Shown here: positions 1 to 7,853 of the stretch, in pieces | Position numbering within the stretch: the first letter of the stretch is position 1 | How the letters are laid out: each line of letters begins with the position of its first letter | Assembly: GCA_030656435.1 (NCBI GenBank) | Contig: JAUSOA010000130.1 | Coordinates: forward strand, 1 to 11,961 | Direction of reading: 5' to 3' | DNA length: 11,961 nucleotides | Source: Acholeplasmataceae bacterium | Lineage (GTDB): Bacteria > Bacillota_I > Bacilli_A > Acholeplasmatales > Acholeplasmataceae | Made by a program: the position numbers and the translations under genes | The notes under the pieces: generated by a model | Told to the model about the DNA's origin: nothing | Database searches by the model: none | What the model saw: the letters and a program-made list of their open reading frames with translations, nothing else

Positions 1-1
1 A

Positions 2-856
2 ATTGATAATCATATTACAAGTTTTTTAACTAATGATAATCTTGATTTGGTCACACATATCGAAAAATCGATTGAAGATATCGTGTTAAGTGAGATTGAA
101 GATATTGATGTTATTTTTCATATGGCATCAGTTGCGAGTCCTCTAGTTTATAAAAACGATTTTCGAAATGTATACAATCCCAATGTTAAAGGCACAGAAA
201 AGTTGATAGAACTAGCCAAGAGAGATTCATCTAGATTGATTTTTACCTCTACCAGCGAGGTTTATGGAATGCTAGATGATGATATAACCCAAGGGACAGG
301 AATTTCAGAAGACAGTATATCAATTTCTCATCTTTTGACTGAACGTAGTATTTATCCAACATCCAAAAAAATGGGAGAAGAGCTTGTCAAGAATTATATT
401 AATCAAGGCGGAGACGCTGTTATCCTACGTCTCTTTAATGTCTATGGTCCTGAAATGGACGTTAGAAACAATGGATATGGAAGAGTTATTCCGAATTTTA
501 TCAATGCAATCAGACAAAATAAAGAAATAAAGATTTTTGGCGATGGGAAACAAGTTAGAAGTTTTATATGGATTGACGACATCATCGAAGCATTAGAATT
601 GCTCATGGATGTTTCCAATATGCCACATGTAATAAACATTGGCAACTCTGAACCCATCTCAATTTATGAGCTTGCAGAGATGATTTTTAAGTTAGATGGT
701 AAGAGGGTGGCTGTTAGGTATATAGCTAAGGATCCAGATGACCCCATATGGAGAAAGCCTAATATAAATATAATTAGATCACTTGTCAACTGGGTACCTA
801 GGACATCATTAAAAGAAGGACTTTCTATCATTTTAAAGGAGCAAAAAAATGAATAG
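2..856 (+). CDS. NAD-dependent sugar-nucleotide epimerase/dehydratase (extended SDR), 5'-partial
   Basis: The frame is open from the left edge, so the true start and the N-terminal Gly-rich NAD-binding loop lie outside the window; 284 residues are visible. The TTG at 47 is an internal codon, not a convincing start. Visible SDR features are the strand/loop IFHMAS after the cofactor region, the TSTSEVYG segment carrying the catalytic Ser/Thr (nt about 248-271), and the YPTSK form of the YxxxK catalytic motif (nt 353-367). RLFNVYGP and the FGDGKQVRSFIWIDDI region are typical of UDP-glucuronate decarboxylase, dTDP-glucose dehydratase and UDP-sugar 4-epimerase relatives. The family normally oxidises and reworks C4 of a nucleotide sugar in the cytosol; the substrate cannot be told here. 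The stop overlaps the next gene by 8 bp, suggesting translational coupling in a glycan operon. Confidence 0.9.
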   Translation: MDNHITSFLTNDNLDLVTHIEKSIEDIVLSEIEDIDVIFHMASVASPLVYKNDFRNVYNPNVKGTEKLIELAKRDSSRLIFTSTSEVYGMLDDDITQGTGISEDSISISHLLTERSIYPTSKKMGEELVKNYINQGGDAVILRLFNVYGPEMDVRNNGYGRVIPNFINAIRQNKEIKIFGDGKQVRSFIWIDDIIEALELLMDVSNMPHVINIGNSEPISIYELAEMIFKLDGKRVAVRYIAKDPDDPIWRKPNINIIRSLVNWVPRTSLKEGLSIILKEQKNE

Positions 857-1661
857 TTATCCAAGAACACTGTTTTATTTGATTGATCTACTGTGTAATG
901 AAAAATGTAGCAAATGTGGACATTGGAAATATAAGAGCCAAAAATCTGTTAATGATTCAAATCTTCTCATCTCTTTTATAAATGATATTGACGATTTAAA
1001 AGAGTTAGTGTTTGTCGGTGGAGAACCACTAGTTCACAAAGATTTTATTTTGGAGATTATTAAGGGGGTTTCACCAGATATAAAGTCTACTATTATTACG
1101 AATGGGGTATTAGCGGATAAAGATTTTATTAAGTCATTAATTAATACAAATACACATATAGTATTTTCAATTGATACACTGGATAAAGAATTTTGGAAAT
1201 ATGTTAGAGGGCAGAATACATATGATCGTGTATTTCAAAACTTTAATTTTGCAGTTAATAGCCTAAAACCTACTCAATTAAGTGTGCAATCTGTGCTTGC
1301 GCTAGAGACAATTAAACATGTTGAGGAAGTGGGAAAACGGTTAGTATCACTTGGCATTTATCACAGCGTACAAGACTATGTTTCCGATGGTTTTGGAGGA
1401 TCTTGGACCGAACTTAAAAACAAAAGAATAGATTCACATGCAAAGTGCCAGGCACATAAATACAACATGTCGATTATGCCAAATGGAGACATTTTTACTT
1501 GCTTTCAACAACCAATGATTGCAAACTGCGATAGACCACTTGGAAATATCAAAATCGATTCATTTTCATCCATAATTAATACAGAATATTTTCATCAAGT
1601 GATTGAAAGTATGAAAACGTGCGATTTGCCCTGTAAAGTATTAAAGTGCAATATCGAATAA
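849..1661 (+). CDS. Radical SAM protein with SPASM/twitch-like C-terminus (first of two)
   Basis: A 270-aa protein whose N-terminal radical SAM site is C16-x3-C20-x2-C23 (CNEKCSKC), the 4Fe-4S/SAM binding triad. It is followed by GGEP at 57-60, which contacts SAM. The C-terminal part has C200-x12-G213-x4-C218, matching the CX9-15GX4C signature of SPASM/twitch auxiliary-cluster domains, with further cysteines at 227, 258, 262 and 267. The family generates a 5'-deoxyadenosyl radical to modify peptides, sugars or aminocyclitols. The start ATG at 849 has AAAGGAG at 835-841 and overlaps the upstream epimerase. The setting between a sugar-nucleotide enzyme and a glycosyltransferase suggests a carbohydrate or glycoconjugate substrate, but no RiPP precursor or other direct evidence of substrate is visible. 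Family assignment is firm; reaction unknown. Confidence 0.9.
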   Translation: MNSYPRTLFYLIDLLCNEKCSKCGHWKYKSQKSVNDSNLLISFINDIDDLKELVFVGGEPLVHKDFILEIIKGVSPDIKSTIITNGVLADKDFIKSLINTNTHIVFSIDTLDKEFWKYVRGQNTYDRVFQNFNFAVNSLKPTQLSVQSVLALETIKHVEEVGKRLVSLGIYHSVQDYVSDGFGGSWTELKNKRIDSHAKCQAHKYNMSIMPNGDIFTCFQQPMIANCDRPLGNIKIDSFSSIINTEYFHQVIESMKTCDLPCKVLKCNIE

Positions 1662-1673
1662 AGGAGATTTTTA

Positions 1674-2588
1674 ATGGAGCAACTACGAGAATTAATTATT
1701 GAATTAAGTCAAAATTGCAATCTAGATTGTATCATGTGTGGATTTGGAAAGACGCACAACTCTCCAAATAAATTTCTAAGCTTTGATGATTTTGTCACTT
1801 TATACGACAAATTAGGAAATTCCACTGAAAAGATTAGATTAAATGGTAGAGGAGAAAGTACTATTCACCCGGACTTTAAGAAAATTGTAAAGTATATAGG
1901 ATTTAATAATAAAATGTCCTTGTTCACAAATGGGAATTATATGGACCCAGAAATTAACGAGTTGTTTATCAACTTTGATATGGAACTTTACTTTTCAATG
2001 GATAGCCCAAATCCAGAAAAACTAGAGAAAATTCGAAGAGGAGTAAGTTTTAATAGATTGGATCACAATATACAATCTATGTCTCTTAAAAAACCCCGAC
2101 CATTCATTATATTCACACTGCAAGAATGCAACATCGATGATATTAATACAATGGCACAATATGCAATTATCAATCAATGCAATTTGATTTATAATGTGCT
2201 TAGAAGAGATGAAGGAATTGAAATATTTCAAAATTTAGTGCAATTCAATAAGTTGAATATTATGAACGATTTTGACAAAGTTGAGAAATTATTTTCAGGA
2301 ACCAATTTGAATGTATATATACCTGATCAAGTGTCTGGAATTGATATTAGAACGAGTAAAAATAGCATATCTTGTGGCTCACTTGAATTTTGTCCAAATA
2401 TCAATAAAGAATTATGCGTTTTATATAACGGTGATGTAACACCATGTAATATGTTTAATCCATATGTATATGGAAACATTAAAGTTAATGATATTGATTT
2501 CATATTAAAAGGTGAACAAAAAAAGTGGTTCGATAGTAACCACAAGAAAAACTATTACTGCAAAAATTGTCAGTGCTTAGTGAGGTAA
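1674..2588 (+). CDS. Radical SAM protein with SPASM-like C-terminus (second of two)
   Basis: A 304-aa protein with C15-x3-C19-x2-C22 (CNLDCIMC) for the SAM-bound 4Fe-4S cluster. The usual GGEP motif is replaced by GRGES (58-62), followed by TIHPDF as in MoaA-like enzymes. The C-terminal region shows C240-x12-G253-x4-C258 (SPASM/twitch signature) and ends in C286-x2-C289-x-C291, with extra cysteines at 234 and 248, consistent with at least one auxiliary Fe-S cluster. It is clearly diverged from the preceding radical SAM protein, so the pair probably performs two different steps rather than being a recent duplication. ATG 1674 is preceded by AAGGAG at 1661-1666, overlapping the upstream stop; the intergenic gap is 12 bp, so one operon is likely. 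Substrate unknown; sugar or glycan modification is inferred from neighbours. Confidence 0.9.
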   Translation: MEQLRELIIELSQNCNLDCIMCGFGKTHNSPNKFLSFDDFVTLYDKLGNSTEKIRLNGRGESTIHPDFKKIVKYIGFNNKMSLFTNGNYMDPEINELFINFDMELYFSMDSPNPEKLEKIRRGVSFNRLDHNIQSMSLKKPRPFIIFTLQECNIDDINTMAQYAIINQCNLIYNVLRRDEGIEIFQNLVQFNKLNIMNDFDKVEKLFSGTNLNVYIPDQVSGIDIRTSKNSISCGSLEFCPNINKELCVLYNGDVTPCNMFNPYVYGNIKVNDIDFILKGEQKKWFDSNHKKNYYCKNCQCLVR

Positions 2589-2594
2589 AAAAAT

Positions 2595-3566
2595 ATGAGT
2601 TTTATTATTAATGTTATGGAAAATGACACATTGAAGTATTGGAAAAGAAGATTAAATAGAAAGTGGTATCAAATGCCTTTTCTTATGTCAAAAAACACTG
2701 AGATTGAAGCTTTTATGAGTGAATATGAAAAACCAGTACCTTACATTTGTGATGGGATAACAAGTTTTGAATTGTCCTCTAAAGAAAATACAGTTTCATC
2801 GCTCTCAAAAATAGCAATCATAGTTCCAATTTATGTATCCAATCTAATGGGGAAGAATCAAGTTGAAAGATTAATTAAATCAATCCAAAAACAAGAAAGA
2901 TTAGCAGACAGTGTGTTTCTAGTTGACGATTGTTCTCCTTTTGAATATGAAACGTTTGGATATCAAGTTTTTAAAATGAATCAGAATGGAGGCCCCGCTA
3001 AAGCTAGAAACTATGGGATAGATTTAGCTAAAGAATCTGGTGTAGATGTTATAGCATTTACTGATTCTGATGTGGTATTACCTTCAAATTGGATTTCATC
3101 AATTATTGATACCTTTATAAATAACCGATTTATGCAAGCTATTTCCGGAATAACTATATCCTATGGAAAAACTTGGTATGATTTGTATCATAATGTGAAT
3201 GGAACTTTAAACGGAAGAAAGTTTAAAGACTCGAAACAACTATTGTATGGACCGACTTGTAATTTTGCTATTGAAACGAAAGCTCTTGATGAACAATATT
3301 TCTCCATAGACTTTCCATTAGCAGCTAGTGAAGATATAGAATTTTGTTATAAATTTCTTGAAAGAGGGAACAATATTGGCCACGGATCCGATGTCATTGT
3401 TTATCATGATTTTGGATACAAACCTTTTGCTATGCGAAAGAATAAAAAAAGTTTTATTAAGGTTTTCAAAAAATATGCAAAAGGTGAAAAGATACTTTTA
3501 AAGAAGATTCCACAATATTATTATTTCCTAAATCAAACAATTGAGATTTCTAATTGTTTGAAGTGA
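2595..3566 (+). CDS. Family 2 (GT-A fold) glycosyltransferase
   Basis: A 323-aa protein with the GT2 hallmarks: strand IAIIVPIY (72-79) starting the GT-A Rossmann-like fold, VDDCS (100-104) binding the nucleotide, NGGPAKARN (121-129), the metal-binding DSD (157-159), and a later SEDIEF segment (225-230) providing the ED-type acceptor/catalytic-base region. About 70 residues precede the GT domain. No transmembrane helix is evident, so it should act on the cytosolic face, transferring a sugar from a nucleotide donor to a glycan or lipid carrier. It begins 6 bp after the preceding radical SAM gene, with GTGAGGT at 2580-2586 as ribosome site, and is the last gene of this tight operon; the next gene is 132 bp away. 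It ends in TGA, with the next in-frame stop 18 codons on. Confidence 0.92.
   Translation: MSFIINVMENDTLKYWKRRLNRKWYQMPFLMSKNTEIEAFMSEYEKPVPYICDGITSFELSSKENTVSSLSKIAIIVPIYVSNLMGKNQVERLIKSIQKQERLADSVFLVDDCSPFEYETFGYQVFKMNQNGGPAKARNYGIDLAKESGVDVIAFTDSDVVLPSNWISSIIDTFINNRFMQAISGITISYGKTWYDLYHNVNGTLNGRKFKDSKQLLYGPTCNFAIETKALDEQYFSIDFPLAASEDIEFCYKFLERGNNIGHGSDVIVYHDFGYKPFAMRKNKKSFIKVFKKYAKGEKILLKKIPQYYYFLNQTIEISNCLK
3533..3561 (+). repeat. AT-rich inverted repeat at the 3' end of the glycosyltransferase gene
   Basis: A perfect 10-bp inverted repeat (TCAAACAATT / AATTGTTTGA) with a 9-nt loop overlaps the last codons of the glycosyltransferase gene. It sits where an operon could end, but the stem is AT-rich and no T-run follows, so it is a poor rho-independent terminator. 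It may stabilise the mRNA 3' end or be chance in AT-rich DNA. Confidence 0.3.
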
Positions 3567-3698
3567 TTCGATTGTATAATATCAATATATTCACTCATTA
3601 ATTTGATACAAAAATGCTAGTCAACAAATGGTTTCAAATCACCTTCGTAAATTTAAAGAAAAAATATTACAGGTATGATTTAATGGGAGGTTAAGTAT

Positions 3699-4793
3699 TT
3701 GGCAGAAAAAAAGAAACATCATTTTGTTCCCCGAATGCTTTTAAAAAATTTTTCTGACTCTCGGAAGAAGTTATTTATGTATGAGAGAGAAAAGAACAAA
3801 TTTCAAAAAGATATTCCGTATTTAAGCCAATGCCAAAAAGATAATTTTTACGGAAAGACTCATGAGATTGAGGATTTTTTAAGCAAGATAGAGCACATTA
3901 CTGAGACAATCATAAGGAATGTCATTATTGCAAAAGATAGCGAAAGCATTCTTGATATTAATGAATATAGAATACTTAGCATATTTGTAATATCACAATA
4001 TTTAAGAACTCGCGGCCATCTTGAGAGAACTGTAGATTCATTGGAAGATTTTAAACACAGGTCAAAGGATATTATTTCACAGTTTTATCAAGCATATGAG
4101 TCTAATGAAACTGTTGATGAAGCACTTGAAAGACTATTACCAAGTATAGATTTTAGCGATATCGCAGGCAGCAATGTCTCAATCGCTTTTGGTAATTATT
4201 CGTCATATTCAGATTTAGCTGTTTTGTTGGTGAATAATAAAACAAACATAAATTTTATTATTTCAAATGACCCAGTGATTGCAAAAAACTATTATTACCC
4301 TAAAAATGGATATGGCTTGAATTCTGTTGGTGTCTTTTATTTTTTACCAATTGATACAAAAACAGCAGTTCTTTTAATCGATGAGGTTGCATATTTTAAA
4401 CCAGGCACTATATCGCCATATATCAATTTAATTGATGAAAGTGACATCATTAAATTAAATACTTGGCAATTTTCAAAATCCAATCTACTTTACTCATTTG
4501 ATGAGACTTCTTTGAGAAATACTATTAATAGAAACTTGGAATATATCAAGAATAACGCTCAGTATGTGAGAAGACGCTTAAGATTAGATCTTTCTAGAGA
4601 AAAACCATACTTATCTATAGAAGAAATAAATAAACTTGTTGAAGTAAAAATGCAGGATACTAACTTATTTAATGAAACAATATTAGATGTTGTTGAAGAG
4701 GATAATATTCCCTCGTTTCTACACATCTATGAAGAAATACGAAAAAAGGGAAGAAATCTATATTTTGGGATTCCATTAAGAAAAGATATTTAA
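3699..4793 (+). CDS. DUF4238 family protein (copy 1)
   Basis: A 364-aa protein. The N-terminal HHFVPRMLLKNF (7-18) is the hallmark of DUF4238 proteins. Mid-protein FIISNDPV (176-183) corresponds to the family's conserved (F)xxSDNPV-type stretch, followed by FYFLPID and a hydrophobic strand (203-216). No signal peptide or membrane helix is seen, so it is probably cytosolic. The start is TTG at 3699, supported by GGGAGG at 3685-3690 (8-nt spacing). DUF4238 has no established biochemical function that I can cite; its members are often found in accessory islands. The next gene encodes a second DUF4238 member sharing the MAEK...H.VPR...F opening, 67 bp downstream in the same direction. The first 18 residues suggest common ancestry; the remainder looks strongly diverged. 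Confidence 0.8.
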   Translation: MAEKKKHHFVPRMLLKNFSDSRKKLFMYEREKNKFQKDIPYLSQCQKDNFYGKTHEIEDFLSKIEHITETIIRNVIIAKDSESILDINEYRILSIFVISQYLRTRGHLERTVDSLEDFKHRSKDIISQFYQAYESNETVDEALERLLPSIDFSDIAGSNVSIAFGNYSSYSDLAVLLVNNKTNINFIISNDPVIAKNYYYPKNGYGLNSVGVFYFLPIDTKTAVLLIDEVAYFKPGTISPYINLIDESDIIKLNTWQFSKSNLLYSFDETSLRNTINRNLEYIKNNAQYVRRRLRLDLSREKPYLSIEEINKLVEVKMQDTNLFNETILDVVEEDNIPSFLHIYEEIRKKGRNLYFGIPLRKDI

Positions 4794-4860
4794 ACTCCCG
4801 AATAGATTCACACCATTTGTATATTCACATTATTATTTGATTGAAAAGGAGGTATGAATA

Positions 4861-6180
4861 ATGGCAGAAAAAGAAAATAATCATTATGTTCCAAGACTAA
4901 TATTACGAAAATTTGATGAGAGAGTATCGATTTATAATATAGAGTCCTGCGAGCTGAAGCTAAATCAAAAGCTAGAAAAAGTCTTTGCATCTAAAAAGCT
5001 CTACACAGAAGAAATCGAAACGATGTTCAGTGACAAGGTTGAAAATGAGTTTGCTAGAGTCTTGAACAATAAAATATTAAGTGCTGAAGATGAGTGTATT
5101 CTAACAAGAAAAGAAGTTAATTTGATTAAGAAATTTCTTGTATTAGCAATGTTGAGAACAATGGAATCAGAGTATTTTACTCAAACTAAAGCAAATAAGA
5201 GTCGAGAGACAGTCAAAATAAACTATAAGTTTGTTGAGAAACCTGAGATTAGTTCTCTATCGTCATTCGAATACTGGATGCAGACATTAAAATGTATTTT
5301 AGAATCCAGGTCACCATTTGACGTTCAAAAGAATGACAATGCTACAGCAATTGCTGTTTATTGGTCTAATGTTTTTATGTCTGGATATATAGCAATTTGG
5401 GATAGTGCTGAATCAAACGAAGATTTTGTCATTATGGACCAAGGAATGACTTCAGAACATGAAAAAACTAGATTTCTACCACCTTTCAACAATGATATGA
5501 TAAAACGTGGTTATTTGATTGAAAAGACCTTTAATTCGAAAAATCCTACATCCACTATGGAGACCAATCTTTGGTTAAAGTATACACAGTTGGCACTTGC
5601 GAATGATGGGTTCAGTGAAAACATGTATTTATTCACTATATCAAAAAATAGGATGATAGCATTTATCAATCCATTCTTTAGACTATATGATACTGAAGAT
5701 TGGAAAGATTATGATACCCCCGAAATACCAGATATTTGGACTACATCATTTCAAGATATTCGACTATTTCAAAAGAATAAAAACGAGTATATTGATCCTA
5801 TTAAGAGCAAGTCAGGAATCCATAATGATGAGGATACGTTCATCTATCAAGTACATAGTATGAATCTAGATGATGTCATTTATGTGAATTGTTTGGTTTT
5901 AGACAGAGTTCAGAAATTTTTGGGTTTTTCCGAATCGAGTGGAATTCGGCGAAGTTTAATAACGTATTCATGTATACCTAGAGCACTTAATAATTATAGT
6001 TCCTTACTTGTTCACTTAACCAGTCTTGGATATGAGGTGAGCAAAACTAAAAGAACACATGATTTAGCCACTAAGTTTTCTATTAACAATGTCAATTTCA
6101 CTGAATCTGAGAAGAAGTATATAAAAAATTATCTAGAACTAAAATCCTTATCTGAAAAACTAAAAAATAGAGATAATTGA
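4861..6180 (+). CDS. DUF4238 family protein (copy 2)
   Basis: A 439-aa protein opening with NHYVPRLILRKF (7-18), the same N-terminal DUF4238 hallmark as the upstream gene. Later family-like segments are DFVIMDQG (178-185) and SKNRMIAFINPFFRLY (241-256), the latter matching the 'SxNRMxxFxNPFF' type of sequence of this family. The protein carries about 75 extra residues relative to copy 1, mostly in the C-terminal half. No membrane helix or signal peptide is apparent. ATG 4861 has an excellent Shine-Dalgarno site, AAAAGGAGGT at 4844-4853; a nearer ATG at 4854 is out of frame. The 67-bp gap to copy 1 has no clear terminator, so co-transcription is likely. It ends in TGA. Function unknown; paired DUF4238 genes suggest a two-subunit or paralogous pair, which is inference. 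Confidence 0.8.
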   Translation: MAEKENNHYVPRLILRKFDERVSIYNIESCELKLNQKLEKVFASKKLYTEEIETMFSDKVENEFARVLNNKILSAEDECILTRKEVNLIKKFLVLAMLRTMESEYFTQTKANKSRETVKINYKFVEKPEISSLSSFEYWMQTLKCILESRSPFDVQKNDNATAIAVYWSNVFMSGYIAIWDSAESNEDFVIMDQGMTSEHEKTRFLPPFNNDMIKRGYLIEKTFNSKNPTSTMETNLWLKYTQLALANDGFSENMYLFTISKNRMIAFINPFFRLYDTEDWKDYDTPEIPDIWTTSFQDIRLFQKNKNEYIDPIKSKSGIHNDEDTFIYQVHSMNLDDVIYVNCLVLDRVQKFLGFSESSGIRRSLITYSCIPRALNNYSSLLVHLTSLGYEVSKTKRTHDLATKFSINNVNFTESEKKYIKNYLELKSLSEKLKNRDN

Positions 6181-6196
6181 TTTATTCGCGATATAT

Positions 6197-6210
6197 CACC
6201 AAATTTGGTG
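6197..6210. promoter_or_regulatory. Perfect 14-bp palindrome, candidate operator
   Basis: CACCAAATTTGGTG is a perfect 14-bp palindrome in the gap after the second DUF4238 gene, directly followed by a second palindrome, TTTTGCAAAA (6211-6220). The symmetric shape suits a dimeric DNA-binding protein. It overlaps the possible -35 element (TTGGTG, 6205-6210) of a promoter for the next gene. As a terminator it would be weak, since only four T residues follow. Confidence 0.4.
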
Positions 6211-6234
6211 TTTTGCAAAATAATTAAATATAAT
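6205..6234 (+). promoter_or_regulatory. Possible promoter for the small membrane-protein gene
   Basis: A perfect -10 hexamer TATAAT (6229-6234) lies 18 bp after TTGGTG (6205-6210), a half-match to the -35 consensus. Transcription would start near 6241, leaving a leader of about 47 nt before the supported ATG at 6288. The weak -35 embedded in a palindrome would fit a regulated promoter. Confidence 0.4.
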
Positions 6235-6287
6235 AGTAACTTATATGATAATGAAATTGAATCTCAATGAATAAGGGGAATATAAAA

Positions 6288-6872
6288 ATGGAATTTAGAT
6301 TAACTTCGCTACAGGAAAAAGTATTAAGATTATGTTCTCAACAAGAAATTGATGTTGATATGCTTCTAAACGAAATAAAAGATAGTGTAACTTTAATCAA
6401 TTATAACGAAGTAAATGATTTATTTAATGAAGGGCTGCTTGAGTCAGTAAATGGTATGTTTGTTGGGAATCAGATATATCCCAAAGATGAAAACTATTTG
6501 ACTAAGAAGTATGGAGGTGACATAGACATCGTTATTATACTTCATTTTTTAACACGTATGGGTGGAACTCAATTTTTTAGAGCTTCTACCAAAGCTAAGA
6601 GTTCGCTAATATCTCATGATGAAAAGATGGAGCAAACCAATCGAGAAATTCGAGCAGAAATTCGAGATGAAGAAAGACTAGAGAACGAGAAAGAAACCTA
6701 TAAACTTACAAAACGGAGTGTTTTACAAACTAGTTTGAACATAACTTTAACAGTAATTGGGTTGTTGCTAGGTTATTACGAAGTCATAAATCTTAGCGTA
6801 ATTATATTCGTTATCCTTATATTGAATATTATTATTTTACTGAGCCTCTATATAAAGAGGGATAGTAGATAA
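6288..6872 (+). CDS. Small protein with soluble N-terminal domain, charged helix and two C-terminal membrane helices; unknown function
   Basis: I do not recognise a family. ATG 6288 is chosen because AAGGGGA (6273-6279) is correctly spaced before it; the in-frame ATG at 6267 has no ribosome site. The 194-aa product starts with about 70 residues that look helical and may resemble a winged-helix (LTSLQEKVLRLC... then EVNDLFNEGLLES), a weak impression. A highly charged, probably coiled-coil stretch follows (about 111-143, rich in E/R/K). Two hydrophobic segments at about 146-166 and 169-188 end in IKRDSR, giving a short positively charged cytosolic tail. A helical hairpin in the membrane with the N-terminal domain in the cytosol is the simplest topology. 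Its location after two DUF4238 genes raises the idea of a membrane effector or anchor; this is inference. Confidence 0.75.
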   Translation: MEFRLTSLQEKVLRLCSQQEIDVDMLLNEIKDSVTLINYNEVNDLFNEGLLESVNGMFVGNQIYPKDENYLTKKYGGDIDIVIILHFLTRMGGTQFFRASTKAKSSLISHDEKMEQTNREIRAEIRDEERLENEKETYKLTKRSVLQTSLNITLTVIGLLLGYYEVINLSVIIFVILILNIIILLSLYIKRDSR

Positions 6873-6984
6873 TGAAAAACTCATATATTAATCATAGTAG
6901 TACTTTGTTTTCATTTTGTTTTTATCTCAATATTAATCTTATAATTAACAGTATCAAAAATTTACATAAGAAATGAATTCATTT

Positions 6985-6989
6985 ATCAT
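6985..6989. repeat. Target-site duplication ATCAT, left copy
   Basis: The five bases ATCAT directly precede the TG end of the insertion sequence and are repeated exactly after its CA end at 9149-9153. A direct repeat of this length is usual for IS21-family insertion and marks the original target. Confidence 0.85.
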
Positions 6990-7035
6990 TGTCAATAGCG
7001 TTTTGAAAATGTATTAAAATGACGGTTTGAAAATG
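6990..7035 (+). repeat. IS21 left terminal inverted repeat
   Basis: It begins TGTCAAT and ends TGAAAATG, pairing with 9103-9148 in inverse orientation (37 of 46 positions identical by my alignment). It contains one copy of TTTGAAAATGT (7002-7012); a second copy starts at 7026, 24 bp further in, and crosses the inner edge. It adjoins the stop end of istB. Confidence 0.85.
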
Positions 7036-7058
7036 TCTTTTTATGGCGGTCTTAAATG

Positions 7059-7853
7059 TTAAGAAGATGTTTCATCATTCATGGTTTTTGACGCGCGCTC
7101 GTTTGAATCGATTTTCCCTTTAAGCCTGTAAGACTTTCCTGTAATCTTGATGATCGTCGAATGGTGAACCAGGCGATCAAGAATGGCAGCTGCGATGGTT
7201 GAATCCGAGAAGGTCTCGCCCCATTTTGATAAAGGGATATTCGTCGTCACGATCGTTGATTTCTTTTCATAACGCATCGCGATGAGCTGGAAGAATAGAT
7301 TCGCTCCCACTTTATCGATAGGCAGATATCCAATCTCATCAATGATGAGAACCTGAGCCTTGTAGAACTGTTTTAAAGCGACTTCATGTCTGTTTTCATG
7401 ATAGGCTTTTGTGAGTTTATTAATCAGCACGTGACAGTTGATAAAATAAGTCGATATGCGCTTTGAACTAGCCTCAATACCAATCGATGTCGCCAGATGC
7501 GTCTTGCCGACACCGCTAGATCCTATCAAGAGAATATTCTCTTTGTTTTCGACGAATCTCAGGCTCATCAAATCATCGATTTCATGTTTATTAATGCTTG
7601 GCTGATATGAGAAATCAAAGTCGCTAATCCTCTTCTCATAAGGAAAGTTTGAGACCTTTAGATTGATTCTAGCGGCACGCTCTCCCCTAAAGTCAATCTC
7701 TTTTCTAGTGAGCTCTGTGAGCGTCTCAACGAAGGTCATCTCACGCTTATTTAACGCTTCAATATAGTTTGGTAAATAATCTTTCATGGTCTCTAGTTTG
7801 AGTATCTCTAGATTTTCTAAAAGCTGTTGGTATTTGGTGTTAGAGGTTGTCAT
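7059..7853 (-). CDS. istB: IS21 transposition helper ATPase IstB
   Basis: A 264-aa AAA+ ATPase of the IstB/DnaC-like family, the usual partner of IstA. It has Walker A GSSGVGKT (111-118), Walker B VLIIDE (168-173), a sensor-I stretch TTNIPLSKW (203-211, N205), and the C-terminal AAAILDRLVH/SYRLK region typical of IstB (the Arg-finger/sensor-II area). IstB oligomerises on DNA, selects target sites and activates the IstA transposase in an ATP-dependent way. Length is normal for the family and the frame is intact. ATG at 7853 lies inside the end of istA, overlapping by 14 bp, so translation is probably coupled. The stop is only about 24 bp from the inner edge of the left terminal repeat. Confidence 0.95.
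   Translation of the reverse strand: MTTSNTKYQQLLENLEILKLETMKDYLPNYIEALNKREMTFVETLTELTRKEIDFRGERAARINLKVSNFPYEKRISDFDFSYQPSINKHEIDDLMSLRFVENKENILLIGSSGVGKTHLATSIGIEASSKRISTYFINCHVLINKLTKAYHENRHEVALKQFYKAQVLIIDEIGYLPIDKVGANLFFQLIAMRYEKKSTIVTTNIPLSKWGETFSDSTIAAAILDRLVHHSTIIKITGKSYRLKGKIDSNERASKTMNDETSS

Noticed and set aside
442..870. Minus-strand open frames within the epimerase gene
   Set aside because: Antisense shadows of a gene with clear SDR motifs; no ribosome sites or recognisable domains. The same applies to minus-strand frames at 2022-2231, 2327-2545 and 4808-4990.
3571..3698. Promoter for the first DUF4238 gene
   Set aside because: TATAAT at 3575-3580 has no well-spaced -35, and TATGAT at 3674-3679 would start transcription inside the ribosome site, so neither is convincing.
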